A DNA stretch of 64,000 nucleotides from Cristatella mucedo. Its lineage: Eukaryota > Bryozoa > Phylactolaemata > Cristatellidae. The notes beneath the pieces are model-generated. The model was not told where the DNA came from and did no database searches. It worked only from the letters and a program-made list of their open reading frames with translations. The translations under genes and the position numbers were made by a program. Within the stretch, counting starts at the first letter, position 1, and each line of letters begins with the position of its first letter. Location of the stretch: positions 492,501-556,500 of the forward strand of contig WPIO01000161.1 in NCBI GenBank assembly GCA_009760855.2. The letters are read 5' to 3'. This document shows, in pieces, positions 56,084-64,000 of the stretch.

Positions 56084-57115
56084 CAGCTTTCTGGTTTTTA
56101 TCTTGTCCGCAAAGGCTGGCTTGGGCCGACCTGCTTATAGGCACGGTATCTAGTGACCAGTGAGCAATCGTATCACGAGAAGAGTGCAAACCGCACTGAT
56201 TGTAATTGCCAGCTGATGTTTACCATGGAACATCTTTCCGTTGAAAACTGATTCGAGAAACAGTTTCGTGTTTGAAGGCAGATCAGCAACAATTCGCCGT
56301 CCTGCAATCTTGCCCATCCATTGCCTGGTATGGTCGAGATCCTGAAGAGTGCTTATGCGTCCGTGCAGACTCTCGATCTCTGGCTCTCAGAGCAGAGCGG
56401 CTCATCGTCGGCAGGTGGTTTCGTTGATAGCGACAGGCAAGTAATGGCTAGTGCCCTGGGCCATGATATTGCCGTGCTGGTGCCGGTGCTCCTGTGAAAC
56501 CAGATGTTAGGCTTCGGCGCTTGCCATGTTTTCGATAAAAAGAATATTAAAAGCTCGGGTCTCGTGCTTGGCATTTGTGCTGTTATGGGCACAGTAGAAG
56601 GATGTCATTCGGTGATTGATTGTTGAAAGAAGAGAAAAAATTATGACTCAGCAAAGCTTTGCAGATAACTAGGTCATTTTGAATACAGATGACGTGGTTG
56701 GACAGAGCCGTGGCTGGATAGCGTGTCATTGCCTGCATTGCAGCACAGCATAATGCAAGGCATCGCTCGGCCTTGTTGGCCATCAGTGGCTCTGAGTGTG
56801 TCGTGGCTCTGAGTGTGTCCGCTTCTGCATCATGTGCTGACCAGCGTGGAGCTTCTGCATCATGCGCTGACCAGCGTCGTTCTAGCTACCGACCAGGCCT
56901 CTGCCCACTGTTTCTCGCTGCTGCCTTTCGTTGCTCGATGCTGCCCACTGTTGCCCACCGCTGCCAGCTGCTGCAGCTGCCTGCCATTGCTAGCTACTGC
57001 TTGCTGCTGCCTGCTGTTGCTCACTACGCTCACTGCTGCCTGCCGTGGCTCGCTGCTGCTCCCGCGGCATCCATCCTTACGGCGTCAGTGAGCAGTGCGC
57101 CTTCCTCCCGTGCAG
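56084..57115. other. Upstream of TERT candidate exons
   Basis: Expected to hold the TERT start exon if the call is right; I could not identify it. Right part is the gctgctgcc-type repeat. Confidence 0.4.
56890..57065. repeat. Degenerate gctgctgcc-type repeat
   Basis: Imperfect copies of tgctgcctgc / ttgctcactgctgcc, just upstream of the first TERT candidate exon; keeps plus frames open without sign of a protein. Confidence 0.7.
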
Positions 57116-60925
<3,810 letters not shown>

Positions 60926-61034
60926 GTAGGTTTTCTTTTTCGCCGTGCCGAACGTGTTTGACCCATGCTTGATAGATAAGGCCTGTTGCCAAGCGATACT
61001 GCTAGCGTGCATGAGTTGACGTGACCTATGAAGA

Positions 61035-61592
61035 CGCTTACAGCTGGTGCAAAACTCTGCTGCTAGGCTTGTGAGTGTGAGAAAGTTGCGAGCGTCACCT
61101 TGCACCACCACTCTCTGCTTTTACCTACACTGGCTCCCCATCTAGCAGGGCATCGACTTTAAGGCTTTGTCGCTCACTTGTAAAGCCTTCATTCTCTTGC
61201 GCCAGCCTACGTATCTGCACTACTTCCTTCTCAGGCCTTCGTATCGTTCAGCCAGTTGCTCTGACTCATGTCATGAGGCTATGCCTCTAACCAAGTTCAA
61301 ATCCTTTGGAGACCGTGCCTTTAGTTCGTATGCACCCAAAGTCTGGAGCTCACTTCCTACTGACGTCACGACAGCCCCTGACTTGACAACACTTGAAAAG
61401 AAGCTATAGAATGCATTCGTTCCGAGCAGCATTTGCTGGGTCCATATGAATTTTCCTTCGATTGCAAATCCTTGTGTGCTGACTCGGTGCACCATCACTA
61501 AGCAATTGACCTGCTTATGGAATTTTTAAATTGTCTAGAAAGAGATTTAGTTCTCTTAGGGCACTCTACAAATGTCTTAGTATCATAAAATT
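61035..61592 (+). mobile_element. CR1/L2-type LINE 3' fragment
   Basis: YLHWLPI then FKSFGDRAFSSYAPKVWSSL and a degraded hairpin tail. Confidence 0.75.
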
Positions 61593-61934
61593 ACTATTAT
61601 CCCAATGCCCCTTACCTGCTGGCAGCTCTAAGTCAGCCAAGTTACTGATAAGGGCTGTAACTGTAGCGATTCATTGAAAGACTAAGCTGACATTAAGGGA
61701 AGCTCTTCCTGATTAGCTTAGAGATGCCAAATTCTCATTGGTCGTTCCAAGTATCGCCTTGCTCTCAATATACCTAATTTGCTGCTCCATTTAAGGCTTA
61801 TTTGAGTTGCCATCGTCTCGTCTGTCGTTGTACGTCCTGTCTGTCATGGCCTACACCATCCTATTTATTACCCGGGGGTTTCTGGCTTCCTACTGCTAAT
61901 GAAGTCCTTGTACAACTGACAGAGCATCTTAATT

Positions 61935-63482
61935 CCTCGTGGCAGACCAGCTGAACTCGTATATCGAAACCTCACACCTTGCTAGTAAGTTCCAGTCTGG
62001 CTTTAGAGCTAATCACTCCACAGAGTCAGCATTGCTTAGGGTATACAACGACCTACTTAGGAATGCAGACATGGGTAGAGTGTCTCTGCTTGTTTTTCTT
62101 GATCTTTCGGCAGCTTTTGATACCATCGATCACAAAGTTCTTCTAGAGCGCCTCTCATCTCGCCTGGGCATCACTGGCGCTGCTCTGCAGTGGTTCAGGT
62201 CCTATCTCAGTCCTATCTCAGTGGGAGACTCCAGAGTATTGACGTGAATGGACAAAGATCATCTGAAGTACCTCTGAAATATGGAGTACCTCAGGGCTCT
62301 GTGCTAGGTCCGGTTCTTTTCACGGTTTATACTCTGCCTCTTACTGATGTGATTGCCAAGCACAATCTAGGCTTTCACTTCTATGCGGATGACACTCAGT
62401 TGTACCTTTGCTTTGATCCCTCCCAGCCTTCGAGCACCTCAAATTCTCTTAACTCACTTGCTGGATGCGCATGCATTGATGACACCCGCACATGGATGGC
62501 AGCAAATTTTCTAAAACTAAATAATGATAAAACTAACTTACTAGTTATGGGCAAACCCAGTGTGATCCAGAGATAGGACAGGCTGACTCTCAAAATTGGT
62601 TCTGCCAGCATATCTCTAGTTGAATCAGCTCGAAATCTAGATGTCATATTCCAAAGCGACCTCTCGTTAGACGACCATATCAGCTCCACAGTCAAATCCG
62701 CCTATTTCAGCTTCATAACATTGCTAAAATTCGGGCTTGTTTAGATAAAGATACCACATCTAAGTTGGTCCATGCATTCGTGACATCCCTCTCGACTTCT
62801 GCAACTCACTGCTTACTGGCCTACCAGCATGTGCGATCAGGCGATTGCAGCTGGTGCAAAACTCTGCAGCTAGGCTTGTCTGTCGTGAGCGTCGCAGATG
62901 CCACATCACACCACTTCTCGCCGACCTGCACTGGCTACCAGTCAAGCAACGGATTGACTTCAAGGTTTTGTCGCTCACTTTTAGGTCACTTCATTCTTTG
63001 GCTCCAGCCTATCTCTCAGATCTACTCCCCCACCAGGCCAAGCATCGTACCACCGCTTTTCGGAATCCAACAGTCTAGAAATACCTCGTACAAACCTTAA
63101 ATCCTTTGGAGACCCTGCATTTAGCTCGTATGCTCCCAAAGCCTGGAACTCTCTCCCGACCTGCGTCAGAGCATCCCCTGACTTGACCACATTTAAAAGG
63201 AACCTAAAAACACACCTATTTAGGACAGCATTTAGTGGGTCCGTGTGATTCATCCTTGATGTGCTTATGCGTGCTGACACTGTGCATGCTGCCACTAACC
63301 ACATTTGCATGCTGACCCTGTGCATGTCACCCCTAATCATATTATTCATTTCGTTCGTTTTTCAAGCATGATTTTACTTACCATTCAATTGCATTTCACT
63401 TTACAGCAAATGTAAAGCGCCTAGAGAGAGATTAAGTTCTCTGAGGGCGCTTTATCAAGTGAATTATTATTATTATTATTAA
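61935..63482 (+). mobile_element. CR1/L2-type LINE, best plus-strand copy, 5'-truncated
   Basis: About 1.55 kb: [64 protein letters not shown], then the C-terminal segment and the hairpin/(ATT)n tail. A 10-bp duplication (cctatctcag, twice) breaks the RT frame. Confidence 0.9.
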
Positions 63483-64000
63483 TTATTCATGCGGCTGAGA
63501 CACTTGCATTCCCTTGCGACCTATCCGAGTGGCGCGCCCTGTGGTGGCTTGTTGCACCCCTTCGTGCGATTAGCCGCCTCTGGCAAAGTCGACCCATCCC
63601 ATCTTAATCCAGGCTTCGTTCCATGCTGGATGCCTTTTCATTCGAGAATTGACGTTCAGCTCAACAGAGGAGCTGTCCCGTGTGTCGTGTTTAACTGTCA
63701 ATGCAAAGCAAGCTTTCTTCCACAGGACTAATAAAATAATAATGATAATAATAATGGAATACTACTGCAACTACTGCTATTAATATTAGCAATAGGTCTT
63801 TTGTACAGCTCCGTAAGAGAGATCGTACATCTATTTATGTACTTAACCCTCACTTCGGATAGACCACCGATGTGGTAGCAGCTCGCGAGAGCATGTGCTT
63901 TTGGTACAGCCCAGTGTGGCAGCGATGTGGCGTCTTATTTTCCAGGCACGGCTGCGAAGTCTGATGGGCACGCTGTCGTGGATGCCCCATTACCAGTGTC
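63483..64000. other. Right edge, unassigned
   Basis: An 80-codon plus frame (63489-63731) without recognised features, then a degraded minus-strand LINE-like tail (about 63730-63860). Confidence 0.4.

Overview
This window is nuclear DNA from an intron-rich invertebrate animal. The coding exons are short, have GT/AG borders and are separated by introns of 0.1-6.5 kb. The rest is dense with microsatellites ((GA)n, (CA)n, (ATT)n), tRNA-derived SINEs, CR1/L2-type LINE fragments, Tc1/mariner remnants and one SPIN-like hAT MITE. One gene copy ends in a peroxisomal targeting tripeptide, which argues against parasitic flatworms (thought to lack peroxisomes). A lophotrochozoan such as a mollusc or annelid fits, but the sequence alone does not fix the species. 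No bacterial, viral or CRISPR content was recognised.

Layout. (1) Positions 27507 down to 904, minus strand: 15 internal exons of a class VI P4-ATPase (ATP11-type phospholipid flippase). They run from the N-terminal cytosolic segment through the actuator, M1-M4, the DKTGT phosphorylation site and most of the N domain; the start codon and the C-terminal half were not found. All phases join cleanly (1989 nt). (2) About 27.8-28.5 kb: a probable promoter block between the flippase and the first of two plus-strand genes. (3) 30.4-34.7 kb and 44.5-49.0 kb, plus strand: two tandem copies (A and B) of a prostaglandin reductase 3 / ZADH2-type medium-chain reductase, each with three coding exons. The duplicated unit includes the upstream block, again at about 40.9-41.9 kb. 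Copy B ends in -SRL, a peroxisomal signal; copy A stops early and lacks it. (4) 57.1-60.9 kb, plus strand: six phase-compatible exons resembling the TEN domain and linker of telomerase reverse transcriptase (TERT); the catalytic part would lie beyond the right edge.

Repeats fill the introns and spacers. Many LINE fragments share one 3' tail: a short hairpin followed by (ATT)n. The tRNA-headed SINEs end in the same hairpin, so they were probably mobilised by that LINE. The three loci have unrelated functions (membrane lipid asymmetry, peroxisomal carbonyl/enone reduction, telomere maintenance), and nothing suggests a joint system. The most noteworthy points are the PTGR3 pair with its split targeting signal and likely gene conversion, the SPIN-like element, the TERT N-terminus, and a (TG)n tract serving as the 3' splice-site tract of a flippase exon.
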